DNA of 63,441 bases from NCBI GenBank assembly GCA_019418305.1, contig DYCA01000006.1, positions 8,473-71,913 on the forward strand, given 5' to 3'. This stretch comes from Clostridiales bacterium. Lineage in GTDB: Bacteria > Bacillota > Clostridia > Oscillospirales > Butyricicoccaceae. Made by a program: the position numbers and the translations under genes. The notes beneath the pieces are model-generated. The model was not told where the DNA came from and searched no databases. It saw only the letters and a list, made by a program, of their open reading frames with translations. Of this stretch, positions 32,488-39,818 are shown in pieces (the first letter of the stretch is position 1; each line of letters starts with the position of its first letter).

Positions 32488-33258
32488 ATGAAAACAGTAT
32501 CTATCATTAACTTGAAGGGCGGCGTCGCAAAGACGCTCACAACAATCAGTATGGCGCACATCCTGTCTGAAAAACACGGAAAGCGCGTGCTGGTTATCGA
32601 CAACGACAAGCAGGGCAATCTCAGCAAGGCATTCGGCGTACATAGCTACGACCATAAAAGCATCGCTGATATTATGCTGGATCGAAACATCGACCTGTCT
32701 GGTGTGATCCGGCATACACGCTATGCGCACATTGACGTAATACCTGCCAACATGATGCTTCTGACGGCAAATAAAGAGGTAATGATGGATAGCAGCAGGC
32801 CGCAGCAGACCCGTCTGCGCGCTGCCCTGCGACGGATAGCAGACCAATATGATTACTGTCTGATCGACAATGCGCCGGATATCAATATCAGCATCATCAA
32901 TGCGTTGGTCGCATCGGATGAGGTCATTATTCCTGTTAAGATTGACCCGTATGCGTTTGACGGCCTGTATGAGCTGAAGCAGCAGATTGAGGTCACGCGT
33001 GAGGAGCTGAACCCCAGCCTGCACCTGCTCGGATGTCTTATTACCTGCTTCCAGCACGCCGACGGCGAACGTCAGGGTGAGGAATGGCTGCGGCGTAACC
33101 TGAACTGCCCTGTATTCACGACACACATCCGCTACAGCGGCAAGGTCGTTGAAAGTTCTTTTGAGGGCAAGCCCATTGCAGAGTACAGCAGCCGCAGCGG
33201 TGCGGCGCATGACTACATGGATTTCGTCAACGAATATCTGGATACAGAGAGGGGCTGA
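32488..33258 (+). CDS. parA: ParA/Soj-type partition ATPase
   Basis: A 256-residue ParA-family ATPase. The deviant Walker A is NLKGGVAKTLTT (residues 9-20, with Ala replacing the usual Gly of KGGVGKT). A' is VLVIDNDKQGNLSKA, with Asn-Asp where chromosomal ParA has DxDPQ, and Walker B is YDYCLIDNAPDINI. The C-terminal part contains IRYSGKVVESSFEGKPIAEY. ATG 32488 follows AAGGGG. It is directly before parB. ParA dimers on DNA and ParB-parS complexes move or tether the element so it is not lost while excised. Confidence 0.93.
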   Translation: MKTVSIINLKGGVAKTLTTISMAHILSEKHGKRVLVIDNDKQGNLSKAFGVHSYDHKSIADIMLDRNIDLSGVIRHTRYAHIDVIPANMMLLTANKEVMMDSSRPQQTRLRAALRRIADQYDYCLIDNAPDINISIINALVASDEVIIPVKIDPYAFDGLYELKQQIEVTREELNPSLHLLGCLITCFQHADGERQGEEWLRRNLNCPVFTTHIRYSGKVVESSFEGKPIAEYSSRSGAAHDYMDFVNEYLDTERG

Positions 33259-33262
33259 GCGC

Positions 33263-34630
33263 ATGGCATTCTCAATTACCAGCTGTCTGGACCCTGCCTC
33301 CCTTTCCGCTGCCCCAAAGAAACAGAGTGACATCCAGCGCATCAGCTACTATGACCTTGTCCCGTCGGAAGATAATTTTTACTCGATGGAAGATATCGAG
33401 GATCTGAAAGCGGCTATTGAGCTGGCTGGTCATGTGCTGCATAATCTGGTCGTTACCCCGCTGGGCGATGGGAAATACAAGATACTGTCCGGGCACCGCC
33501 GCCATCGCGCAGTTGGAGAACTGCTGAAGGAGGGCAAGGATCAGTACGAATTTCTCCCGTGTGCGATTGAGGATATGTCGGATGACGGAACCGGCCTGAT
33601 CGGACAAACGCTTTTGATCGCCGCTAATTCCCAGCGTGAAAAGACAGCGTGGGACAAGCTGGAGGAAGTCCGTCAAATGCGGGAGATCGCCCGCAGAGCC
33701 AAGGAGCACGACGGTCTCCCCGGACGTGTACGCGATCTGGTGGCCAAAAGCCTGCATGTGAGCAGCAGCCGCATTGCAAAGTACGATTCAATTCTAAACA
33801 ACTTGCTTCCTGAGTTAATGGTTGAAATCAAGGCTGGCTGTCTGCCGATCTCCACTGCATATGAGCTGAGTACATTGGAAAGCAGTGAACAGCTGCGCCA
33901 ATATGCTTTTTTCCGTGAGCATGGCAAATTACCGGAGAAAGCGGCGCAGTCCGATGTGTTCCATCGGAACACACAGCCAGTCACAGATCAGCCGGATGAA
34001 CCGGCACAGCCTAATGTGTTCCACCGGAACACGCAGCCGCAAGCAGCTCAGCCGGAGAAAACAACTCAGTCCGATGTGTTCCATCGGAACACACAGCCAG
34101 TCACAGATCAGCCGGATGAACCGGCACAGCCTGATGTGTTCCAACAGAATACGCAGCCGGTCGCAGTTCGGACGGACGAACCGGAACAGTCTGATGTGTT
34201 CCATCGGAACACACAGCCGGTCGCAGTTCGGACGGACGAACCGAGACAGTCTGATGTGTTCCATCGGAACACGCAGCCGCAAGCAGTTCAGTCAGATACC
34301 GCTCACTATCAGATAGATGTTATGCAGCTCACCAACAACGAAAAGCGCAAAGCGGTTTTGGCTGCATGGCAAGAGTGGCCACTATGGGCAACTGTGCCGG
34401 AAATTGGTCTTACTGTACATCGGCTTGATCTGCCTGATGGCAGTGCTTTCACCGCAAGCTGGTACGATGGCGATGACTTTTATCCGGGTGGTGGTACTCG
34501 CAACTTAAACCGACCACGTTACCACTTGATTGGTGCAGGTGACAAGCTGGCATCTGGTAGTCAGGCCGAAAGTATCTTAATCGACCATCTACAGGCTATG
34601 CGCCAGAAATTGATGGGGATAAAAGCATGA
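33263..34630 (+). CDS. parB: ParB-family partition protein with palindrome-encoded repeats
   Basis: A 455-residue ParB. The N-terminal CTP-binding/ParB-Srx domain (about residues 27-125) has VPSEDNFYSMEDIEDL and ILSGHRRHRAVGEL (GHRR at 77-80, the GxRR CTP motif). A helix-turn-helix follows (RVRDLVAKSLHVSSSRIAKY, about 150-170) with LLPELMVEIKAGCLPISTA. Residues about 226-345 are six 20-residue units containing DVFHRNTQP, each encoded by exactly 60 bp with one GTGTTCC palindrome. A C-terminal domain (LAAWQEWPLWATVPEIGLTV) follows. ATG 33263; it overlaps the next gene by ATGA. It should bind the centromere sites of the element. Confidence 0.92.
   Translation: MAFSITSCLDPASLSAAPKKQSDIQRISYYDLVPSEDNFYSMEDIEDLKAAIELAGHVLHNLVVTPLGDGKYKILSGHRRHRAVGELLKEGKDQYEFLPCAIEDMSDDGTGLIGQTLLIAANSQREKTAWDKLEEVRQMREIARRAKEHDGLPGRVRDLVAKSLHVSSSRIAKYDSILNNLLPELMVEIKAGCLPISTAYELSTLESSEQLRQYAFFREHGKLPEKAAQSDVFHRNTQPVTDQPDEPAQPNVFHRNTQPQAAQPEKTTQSDVFHRNTQPVTDQPDEPAQPDVFQQNTQPVAVRTDEPEQSDVFHRNTQPVAVRTDEPRQSDVFHRNTQPQAVQSDTAHYQIDVMQLTNNEKRKAVLAAWQEWPLWATVPEIGLTVHRLDLPDGSAFTASWYDGDDFYPGGGTRNLNRPRYHLIGAGDKLASGSQAESILIDHLQAMRQKLMGIKA
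33956..34272. repeat. Six parS-like palindromes at exact 60-bp period inside parB
   Basis: Copies at 33956, 34016, 34076, 34136, 34196 and 34256, each 17 bp. Five read GTGTTCCAYCGGAACAC; the one at 34136 is decayed (GTGTTCCAACAGAATAC). All start on a GTG codon in frame. Confidence 0.95.
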
Positions 34631-35139
34631 GTAAGCGAGTGATAGATGTTGCCTGTGGCAGCAGAATGTTTTGGTTTGATAAGCACAATCCCGATGTTGA
34701 GTTCTGCGACAACCGAACAGTGCCTTACCATGAGTATTACCCGCACCGCTACATAGAAGTATCACCTGATACAGTCTGCGATTTTACGGCATTGCCATTT
34801 GAGGATGGCAGCTACAAGCTAGTAGTATTTGACCCACCTCATCTTACGCGAGCCGGAGACACATCATGGACTGCACTTAAGTATGGCCGTCTTAGCGGCA
34901 ACTGGAAAGAAATGATTCGCAAGGGCTTTTCGGAGTGCTTTAGAGTACTCGCCCCAGACGGAGTACTGATATTCAAGTGGAGCGAAGTACAGATACCGCT
35001 CCGTGAAATTCTTCCACTTGCTCCATATCTGCCGCTTTTCGGACATCGCAGCGGCAAATCTATGAATACACATTGGTTGTGCTTCATGAAGCCTGTTAAA
35101 GATGATAAGGAGTTACCAGAGAAAAATACAGAAATATGA
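34627..35139 (+). CDS. SAM-dependent DNA methyltransferase-like protein
   Basis: A 170-residue class I methyltransferase fold: RVIDVACGSRMFWFDKHNPD as the SAM-binding start, DFTALPFEDGSYKLVVFDPP with the catalytic DPPH motif, then LAPDGVLIFKWSE and LFGHRSGKSMNTHWLCFMK. DPPx after a beta strand is typical of amino-methylating (m6A or m4C) DNA methylases. ATG 34627 overlaps the parB stop, and its own stop overlaps the radical SAM start by ATGA, so parA-parB-methylase-radical SAM form one coupled operon. It may protect element DNA or mark its sites. Confidence 0.82.
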   Translation: MSKRVIDVACGSRMFWFDKHNPDVEFCDNRTVPYHEYYPHRYIEVSPDTVCDFTALPFEDGSYKLVVFDPPHLTRAGDTSWTALKYGRLSGNWKEMIRKGFSECFRVLAPDGVLIFKWSEVQIPLREILPLAPYLPLFGHRSGKSMNTHWLCFMKPVKDDKELPEKNTEI

Positions 35140-36038
35140 ATATCGGTTTAATAGATGTAGACGGACATCATTTCCCTAACCTATGTTTGATGAAGATATC
35201 CGCTTACCACAAAGCTTGTGGTGATCATGTGGAATGGTGGGACGGCTTTGCGCAATATGACCGCGTATATATGTCCCGTGTGTTTGATGACACCTATTCC
35301 GAGGATGAACCAGAGCCGGTAAATGCAGCTGAAATCATTAAAGGTGGTACAGGATACGACTTGCACAATCGTTTGCCTGATGATGTAGAACACATGATGC
35401 CAGACTATTCTTTATATCACTGGATGCCACAAGATACTGCATATGGATTTTTGTCACGAGGTTGTCCCCGTGGGTGTGAGTTTTGCATTGTTTCCCAAAA
35501 AGAAGGACGCAAGAGCGCAAAGACCGCAGATCTTTCGGAATTCTGGAACGGGCAAAAGAACATCAAACTGCTTGATCCGAACCTGCTTGCCTGCCCTGAG
35601 CATATGGACTTGCTCAGCCAGTTAGCTTACAGCGGCGCACAAGTCGATTTTACGCAAGGGCTGGACGCACGCCTACTCAGTGCAGAAAATATTTCTTTAC
35701 TTAATTTGATTCGGATCAAGGAGATTCATTTCGCGTGGGATTCTTTGCGTGAAACAAACTCTGTTTTGCGAGGTTTGCAGTTATATATCGAAAAAGGGCG
35801 AAAGAACCGGCATGGAGAATACGGAACCGTGTATGTTCTAACTAATTTTGACACGAGTATGCAGGATAACCTGTATCGCATTTATACGCTGCGAGATATG
35901 GGATATACACCGTATGTAATGATCTATGATAAGCCCCATGCTCCCAGAGAAGTGCGGCTTTTGCAGCGCTGGTGCAATAATAAACTGATTTTTCATAGTC
36001 AGCCAGATTTTCGGAAATATAACCCCAAACGCGGATAA
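35136..36038 (+). CDS. Radical SAM protein of unknown substrate
   Basis: A 300-residue radical SAM enzyme. The cluster motif is LSRGCPRGCEFCIVSQKEGR (Cys-x3-Cys-x2-Cys) near residue 108-120. The N-terminus MNIGLIDVDGHHFPNLCLMK resembles a B12-binding-like leader domain of this superfamily. Later strands LDPNLLACPEHMDLL, VDFTQGLDARLL and EIHFAWDS look like the barrel core; no twitch or SPASM cysteine cluster is apparent. ATG 35136 overlaps the methyltransferase stop. The tight coupling suggests that both act on the same nucleic acid or protein, but that is inference. Confidence 0.85.
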   Translation: MNIGLIDVDGHHFPNLCLMKISAYHKACGDHVEWWDGFAQYDRVYMSRVFDDTYSEDEPEPVNAAEIIKGGTGYDLHNRLPDDVEHMMPDYSLYHWMPQDTAYGFLSRGCPRGCEFCIVSQKEGRKSAKTADLSEFWNGQKNIKLLDPNLLACPEHMDLLSQLAYSGAQVDFTQGLDARLLSAENISLLNLIRIKEIHFAWDSLRETNSVLRGLQLYIEKGRKNRHGEYGTVYVLTNFDTSMQDNLYRIYTLRDMGYTPYVMIYDKPHAPREVRLLQRWCNNKLIFHSQPDFRKYNPKRG

Positions 36039-36052
36039 GGAGAAATCAATCC

Positions 36053-36307
36053 ATGAAAAAAATTCGTATTTGCCTTGAAGTGCAGGGGCTTGGAGAGGAC
36101 GAGTACGGAGTACCATGTCCTAATGTTGTTTGTGTGACGCTGGGCGATGAGGATGCCGAGGAATTAACCGGCGCGGAGTACGAAAAGTTTTTACAGCAGA
36201 TAAAGATTGAAGATGTGCTTAGACTGACCCTTTTGGATAAGTATTACACCCCGGCAGACTGTCGCCTGATAACACCAGACGAATATGATCGCCAATGTGA
36301 GGAGTGA
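36053..36307 (+). CDS. Small acidic hypothetical protein
   Basis: An 84-residue protein beginning MKKIRICLEVQGLGEDEYGV and ending YYTPADCRLITPDEYDRQCE. It is acidic and soluble with no recognised domain. ATG 36053 follows AAGGAG. It follows the radical SAM gene by 14 bases, and its stop overlaps the GTG start of the next short frame. Confidence 0.65.
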   Translation: MKKIRICLEVQGLGEDEYGVPCPNVVCVTLGDEDAEELTGAEYEKFLQQIKIEDVLRLTLLDKYYTPADCRLITPDEYDRQCEE

Positions 36308-36468
36308 GAAGCGCAAAAAATGCACTAATTGGATCACCACAAAAAGAAACTGGCAATACCATCGTTGAAATACGGGTCAACGATCAAACGAACATGCAGG
36401 GCATTTTTGAACAATTTGAAGTGGTAGACACATCGAAATATCCAGTGATAACAGTCAAATTAAAATAG
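36304..36468 (+). CDS. Small 54-residue hypothetical protein
   Basis: GTG 36304 overlaps the preceding stop (GTGA) and the frame runs to TAG 36466. The product reads MRSAKNALIGSPQKETGNTI, then VEIRVNDQTNMQGIFEQFEV and a VITVKLK end, a plausible small beta-rich protein. The start rests on coupling rather than on a good ribosome site. No family recognised. Confidence 0.45.
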   Translation: MRSAKNALIGSPQKETGNTIVEIRVNDQTNMQGIFEQFEVVDTSKYPVITVKLK

Positions 36469-36470
36469 CG

Positions 36471-36615
36471 CCACAAACCATGCTGTTTGTGGTCATGTGC
36501 CGGAGACATAAGCCTTGTGATTATCCCCCGCAATGCTTATATCCTCAAATCACTCCGGTGCATGACCATGAGCAGCATATCAAATAAGTACCGCATAATG
36601 GACAGCATATTTGAT
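36471..36615. other. Highly structured non-coding segment
   Basis: Between the 36304 frame and the exonuclease lies a set of nested and tandem inverted repeats: CCACAAAC/GTTTGTGG (36471-36492), a long-range stem GTCATGTGCCGGAG with CTCCGGTGCATGAC (36492-36505 and 36553-36566, two central mismatches) enclosing ATAAGC/GCTTAT (36508-36513, 36535-36540), and ATCAAATA/TATTTGAT (36579-36586, 36608-36615). It could be a structured leader RNA, a small RNA or an origin-like region. Confidence 0.5.
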
Positions 36616-36656
36616 TTCATATTATGGGGACATCTGCCCAAGAAAGGATAAGGCGT

Positions 36657-37535
36657 ATGGAAACTCGAACAAATTACCCGCACATTGATTATCGCACGCA
36701 GCTGCAGTGGGCCAATGCCGGAAAAATCGTTAACAGCGATTCCGTTGGTATTCGCATGTGGAGCAACGGACATCGCCAACGCGCTTTTATCTACTTTAGC
36801 CCCGGCGACGTACACGATGGAACTGACGAGGAATTGACGAATTTTTTTGCTCCGATCCGCGCCAGACAACGCGATCAACGCGCAGCTGCCCATCAGAGGA
36901 AATTAGAAAAAGCGCGACAGGAACAGGCACAGCAAATTAAGGATGCACAGATTCAAGCCAACCATTTGCTCGTCCGTAACTTTCTTTCCGATATTGCAGC
37001 TCGTTACCGTGTACAGCCTGTATTCCCCCGCAACAAAGTGATTGTGCTCGATACAGAAACTACCGGATTAAATTCTACGGATGAGATCTTGCAGATCAGC
37101 ATTATCGACGATAATAACTTCATTCTGCTGGATACGCTTGTTCATCCGTATTATCACAGCTCATGGCCTGATGCAGAAAAAAATCACGGCATTACACCTG
37201 ACATGGTAGCTAATGCTCCATACCCTCACGAATTATTACCTACCATCAAAACAATTTTCTCTGAAACAGCACTTTTGATTGGATACAGCACTAATTTTGA
37301 CCTTGGATTCCTCCAGAATTGGGGTATTCATCCATTCAACGTGCAGATTGTTGATGTAATGCAAGATTTTGCAGATTATTATGCTGTGCATGATGATCCT
37401 TACGATGAGAACAGATATCACAAACTCACATTTTGCGCTGATTATTTTGGTTATACATGGCCGGGATCTGCGCATAACAGTTTGCACGATGCCATGGCAA
37501 CACTGCACTGCTACAAAAAGCTAATCGCAAATTAA
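36657..37535 (+). CDS. DnaQ-like 3'-5' exonuclease (DEDDh)
   Basis: A 292-residue protein. The C-terminal 170 residues are a DEDDh exonuclease: VIVLDTETTGLNSTDEI (Exo I, Asp and Glu), HGITPDMV, GYSTNFDLGFLQNWGI (Exo II) and HNSLHDAMATLHCYKKL (Exo III with His and Asp). The N-terminal 125 residues begin METRTNYPHIDYRTQLQWAN and contain a coiled-coil-like basic segment (AAAHQRKLEKARQEQAQQI). ATG 36657 follows AAGGATAAGG. Probably a proofreading or processing nuclease for the DNA metabolism of the element. Confidence 0.85.
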   Translation: METRTNYPHIDYRTQLQWANAGKIVNSDSVGIRMWSNGHRQRAFIYFSPGDVHDGTDEELTNFFAPIRARQRDQRAAAHQRKLEKARQEQAQQIKDAQIQANHLLVRNFLSDIAARYRVQPVFPRNKVIVLDTETTGLNSTDEILQISIIDDNNFILLDTLVHPYYHSSWPDAEKNHGITPDMVANAPYPHELLPTIKTIFSETALLIGYSTNFDLGFLQNWGIHPFNVQIVDVMQDFADYYAVHDDPYDENRYHKLTFCADYFGYTWPGSAHNSLHDAMATLHCYKKLIAN

Positions 37536-37564
37536 AGGTTTATAGCACACGGAGACGGTATTAT

Positions 37565-37744
37565 ATGCAACTTAATTATGAAATCTCGGCGGCTGAACAA
37601 ACGGTTAAGGATGATGAAAAAGCTGGTGGACAACCTGCACACATCCAGCGCCAGATTAAACTTGCTCGGCAATCCTCTATTTTATCTCAGCTCAAGATGC
37701 AGAAAAACGTGAATAACGGCAGGGCTGATCCTGTCGCAAAATAA
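37565..37744 (+). CDS. Small 59-residue hypothetical protein
   Basis: ATG 37565 to TAA 37744. It begins MQLNYEISAAEQTVKDDEKA and continues as a charged helical protein (HIQRQIKLARQSSILSQLK) with a likely coiled coil. A GGAG lies 12 bases upstream. It sits tightly between the exonuclease and the next gene, in the same direction. No family recognised. Confidence 0.5.
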   Translation: MQLNYEISAAEQTVKDDEKAGGQPAHIQRQIKLARQSSILSQLKMQKNVNNGRADPVAK

Positions 37745-37764
37745 ATATAAAGAGGGAATGTAAA

Positions 37765-39207
37765 ATGGCAGAGAAATATTATCAGTTTTTAAGCGATCTC
37801 ACCGAAAGTTGTGGCGCTTACCGTGTAGCTCCTGTGGATGATACGCTCGATGCTACATATCACAGCAAAGTGGGTGTGCCGACACCGCACGCAAATGATT
37901 TCTTGATTGTTTCCGATTCTGGTAAGTACCAAATGTACCGCCCCTCCGATCCGGATGTGTTTGCCGACATTCATTTTGAGCACTTCCCGGCTCTGGAGCA
38001 GCTGCTGGAAAATGGCGCACTCCATGAGTTGACACCAGCAGAAACGCAAAACTTTCAATCGCTGCGGGTGTCCATCGGCAAAGTAAATGACGATCTGCAC
38101 ACTGTCAATGAACAGATGACAGCACTCAATGCAGCAGACAGCGCAAACAGCAGTGAGATTATGTCCCTTATCCAGCAAGAGATCGACTTGCGGGCGACGC
38201 TGCATCGGCTTCAGCTCGGTTTGCAATCTCCGCAAAGTATCCTTGATGCACAACATAATAACGCTGCCTTGATGCAGGCTATGCAGCAGGCCGGTTTTCG
38301 GCACGTCCCGCCTGCGGTAATGGCTACCGATCTACGCTTTGAAAATCCGCGTACCGGCCAGCTGCACACATTTGATTCCGCACAGCAGGCACAAGATTTT
38401 CTACACAAACGATCCCTTGCAGTCACCTTGTAGTTCCGGCATACCTCCAAATTCACCGAGGAAGTCCCCTACTTTGCGGGCGAAGAAACGGCAGCACTGG
38501 ATGCTTATCGCAACGGCATTGATGATTTTGGGGTTAATGCAGTCGATTATCGGATTGAACCAGACGCAGCTTACGATCATGTAGGCTATCAATTTCTATG
38601 CGCATACGCGGATGCGTATGGATACGCTCCGAACAGAAGTGAAATCGAGTACATTTCCCATCGTGAAATGCGACGCATGGAACTGGATTCTACGTCAGAG
38701 ATCAGTAACAATCTCCTCCGACTGGAGCCGACCGAAATTGCCGCGCTGTCATACAATGAGCCAAGCGGTGAAAAGGTCGAGCTGCATTTTACGCAGCACG
38801 AGGCAGACACTGCGGTGTTTGCGCTCCGCCACATCATGGAGCAGGGTCAGACCCCCGACATTTTAGTAGCAGATACCGCGCCTGCGCTGGACTACGCCCT
38901 GTACCAAGCACATTGTGAAGCAACAGGTGTCAATCATCCATTAAGCGAACAGGAGTTTATGAACCGTTATCATCAACCGAACGGCCAGTCAGCTCCATTA
39001 AGTGATGCCCATGACGATCTGGTCGGTGAGGGCGTAGGCTTTGAACGCATTCGCCGTATCACTGGTTATCTGGTTGGTGATCTGGATCGGTTCAATAACG
39101 CCAAGCGCGCCGAGGAGCATGACCGTGTAGCGCATAGCACCAGCCCTGCGCCAGCCATATCCAGACCAGCAGCGCACCGAACGGCCAAGGACGGGCCGGA
39201 GTTGTAA
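37765..39207 (+). pseudogene. Element protein split by an in-frame amber codon, NrdD-like tail
   Basis: One frame of 481 codons runs from ATG 37765 to TAA 39207 and is broken only by TAG at 38431-38433. The first part (222 residues) begins MAEKYYQFLSDLTESCGAYR and ends at LAVTL. The second continues without gap: FRHTSKFTEEVPYFAGEETA, then a DYRIEPDAAYDHVGYQF segment. The C-terminus contains RIRRITGYLVGDLDRFNNAK and EEHDRVAH, resembling the C-terminal zinc-ribbon tail of anaerobic ribonucleotide reductase. The downstream part lacks a ribosome site. It could be a nonsense mutation, a sequencing error or readthrough. The start is well supported (AGAGGGA). Confidence 0.7.
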
Positions 39208-39221
39208 TGAGGCGCTAAGTT

Positions 39222-39593
39222 TTGAAATCCAAACCGTATAATGCGAATCTCCTTATGAAACAAAAAACAATTATATTTTATGACAATATGGTACCCCCGA
39301 CGTATATTCGATTAGTCTCTGACCGGTTAAATCTGGATCACATTGTCCATACAGAGGCTGCAGAACAACCGATGATGTATGGCGATATATGCAGGCTGGC
39401 GGAGACTAATCTTTTCGATAAGATATTGGTCTGTGCCTGCAAAGCCAGCCGATCTTGTAATTCCCTGTATCTCCGGCATCCAAGAGGGAGTGTGCCGATT
39501 GGCGAGGAAATCTGTTATCTGAACGATCATTGGATCAGTATATCCGATGTTATTCTTGTCGATTCCAGCAGCGACAAAGATTTACTCTTATAA
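39222..39593 (+). CDS. Hypothetical 123-residue element protein
   Basis: A protein with KQKTIIFYDNMVPPTYIRLV near the start and FDKILVCACKASRSCNSLY in the middle, ending SSDKDLLL. The start is uncertain: TTG 39222 has GAGG nine bases upstream; ATG 39255 has no clear site. It may contain a small alpha/beta domain (strands IIFYD, ILVCAC, VILVDS), but I do not recognise a family. Confidence 0.55.
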   Translation: MKSKPYNANLLMKQKTIIFYDNMVPPTYIRLVSDRLNLDHIVHTEAAEQPMMYGDICRLAETNLFDKILVCACKASRSCNSLYLRHPRGSVPIGEEICYLNDHWISISDVILVDSSSDKDLLL

Positions 39594-39647
39594 TACCCTA
39601 CTTCTATATAAAAGTCTATTAACCATAATAATGGAGGAGGAATAGCC

Positions 39648-39818
39648 GTGCTTGGCTTGATCTGCGTTGGGCTGCTTTGTATAACAGTCATTCAAACGTT
39701 GCGGATCATTTATCTCAAGAAAAAAATTGAAAAACAGGCTCTCAAGGAACATTTACTGACACAAATTATCGAAGAAAGATGCACTCCATATGAAGAAAAA
39801 GGTAGTAATAATCTATGA
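39648..39818 (+). CDS. Small membrane peptide upstream of the XRE-SSB frame
   Basis: A 56-residue peptide starting at GTG 39648 with a very strong GGAGGAGG seven bases upstream. The N-terminus is a membrane helix (LGLICVGLLCITVIQTL), then a basic, helical tail (LKKKIEKQALKEHLL) ending KGSNNL. Its stop overlaps the next ATG (ATGA 39815-39818), so the two are coupled. Confidence 0.6.
   Translation: MLGLICVGLLCITVIQTLRIIYLKKKIEKQALKEHLLTQIIEERCTPYEEKGSNNL

Noticed and set aside
33956..34272. Regularly spaced palindromes read as a CRISPR array
   Set aside because: The 60-bp units are in frame within parB, the spacers are near-identical to each other, and there are no cas genes.
33885..34316. 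Frame with repeated MCSIGTH peptides over parB
   Set aside because: It is the shifted reading of the palindrome repeats; parB in the main frame has clear domains.
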